Source: CAYZIC01 sp964478335 | GTDB lineage: Bacteria; Verrucomicrobiota; Kiritimatiellia; RFP12; DVOR01 | Reading direction: 5' to 3' | DNA length: 14,495 bases | Assembly: GCA_964478335.1 (NCBI GenBank) | Contig: CAYZIC010000061.1 | Location: 1-14,495, forward strand | In this document: positions 14,440 to 14,495 of the stretch, one piece after another | How the letters are laid out: each line of letters begins with the position of its first letter | How positions within the stretch are numbered: position 1 is the stretch's first letter | Position numbers and translations under genes: made by a program | The notes under the pieces: generated by a model | Told to the model about the DNA's origin: nothing | The model's input: the letters and a program-made list of their open reading frames with translations, nothing else | Databases searched by the model: none

Positions 14440-14495
14440 GAAGAAACACACTGGCACTTTTGGGAGATTTGGAGATAAAGAGTGTTTGACTTTTG

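Noticed and set aside
1..14495. tRNA or rRNA genes
   Set aside because: No tRNA-like arm pattern with a GTTCRA-type loop and no rRNA segment was seen in the gaps.

Overview
The window looks like a chromosomal piece of a free-living-type, Gram-negative-like bacterium of middling GC. It carries the MEP isoprenoid enzyme IspD, a YbdG-type mechanosensitive channel, a complete oxidative pentose phosphate branch, most of a riboflavin pathway under an FMN riboswitch, and an HU-like protein with a C-terminal extension of a kind best known from Bacteroidota and relatives. The phylum cannot be fixed from this sequence. A PVC/Verrucomicrobiota-like or Bacteroidota-like origin is only a weak guess.

Layout. 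(1) 1-4900, minus strand: promoter, FMN riboswitch, ribBA, ribH, nusB, a structured 560-bp gap, ribD, an unrecognised 135-aa protein, a 300-bp gap, and a strong symmetrical terminator at 30-75. The two gaps hold two diverged copies of one ~205-bp non-coding repeat in opposite orientation, so ribD and the 135-aa gene lie between inverted repeats. (2) 4900-5814, no intact gene: a 286-bp element with terminal inverted repeats, a transposase C-terminal remnant, and a hairpin plus T-run terminator. (3) 5815-8640, minus strand: ispD, a calcineurin-like metallophosphoesterase and a ybdG-like channel gene. (4) 8641-9462, no gene: a second 355-bp element whose ends match the first, two small GC-rich hairpins, and a near-consensus promoter. 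(5) 9463-13057, plus strand: gnd, zwf and pgl packed as an operon (2-nt gap, then a 4-nt overlap). (6) 13058-13585: three copies of a 63-bp tandem repeat, four copies of a 22-bp repeat that each contain a dyad, an extended -10 promoter, a possible 10-codon leader ORF and two hairpins, all ahead of (7) a 240-aa HU-like protein gene (13586-14308).

How it fits together: RibBA and RibH make the 3,4-dihydroxy-2-butanone phosphate and lumazine intermediates, and RibD supplies the pyrimidine arm. Riboflavin synthase (RibE) and the flavokinase are not in this window. RibBA needs ribulose 5-phosphate, which the Zwf-Pgl-Gnd branch produces, although the two loci have separate promoters. The most unusual part is the upstream region of the HU-like gene. 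The most unusual genome-structure signals are the inverted ~205-bp repeats and the two MITE-like elements.
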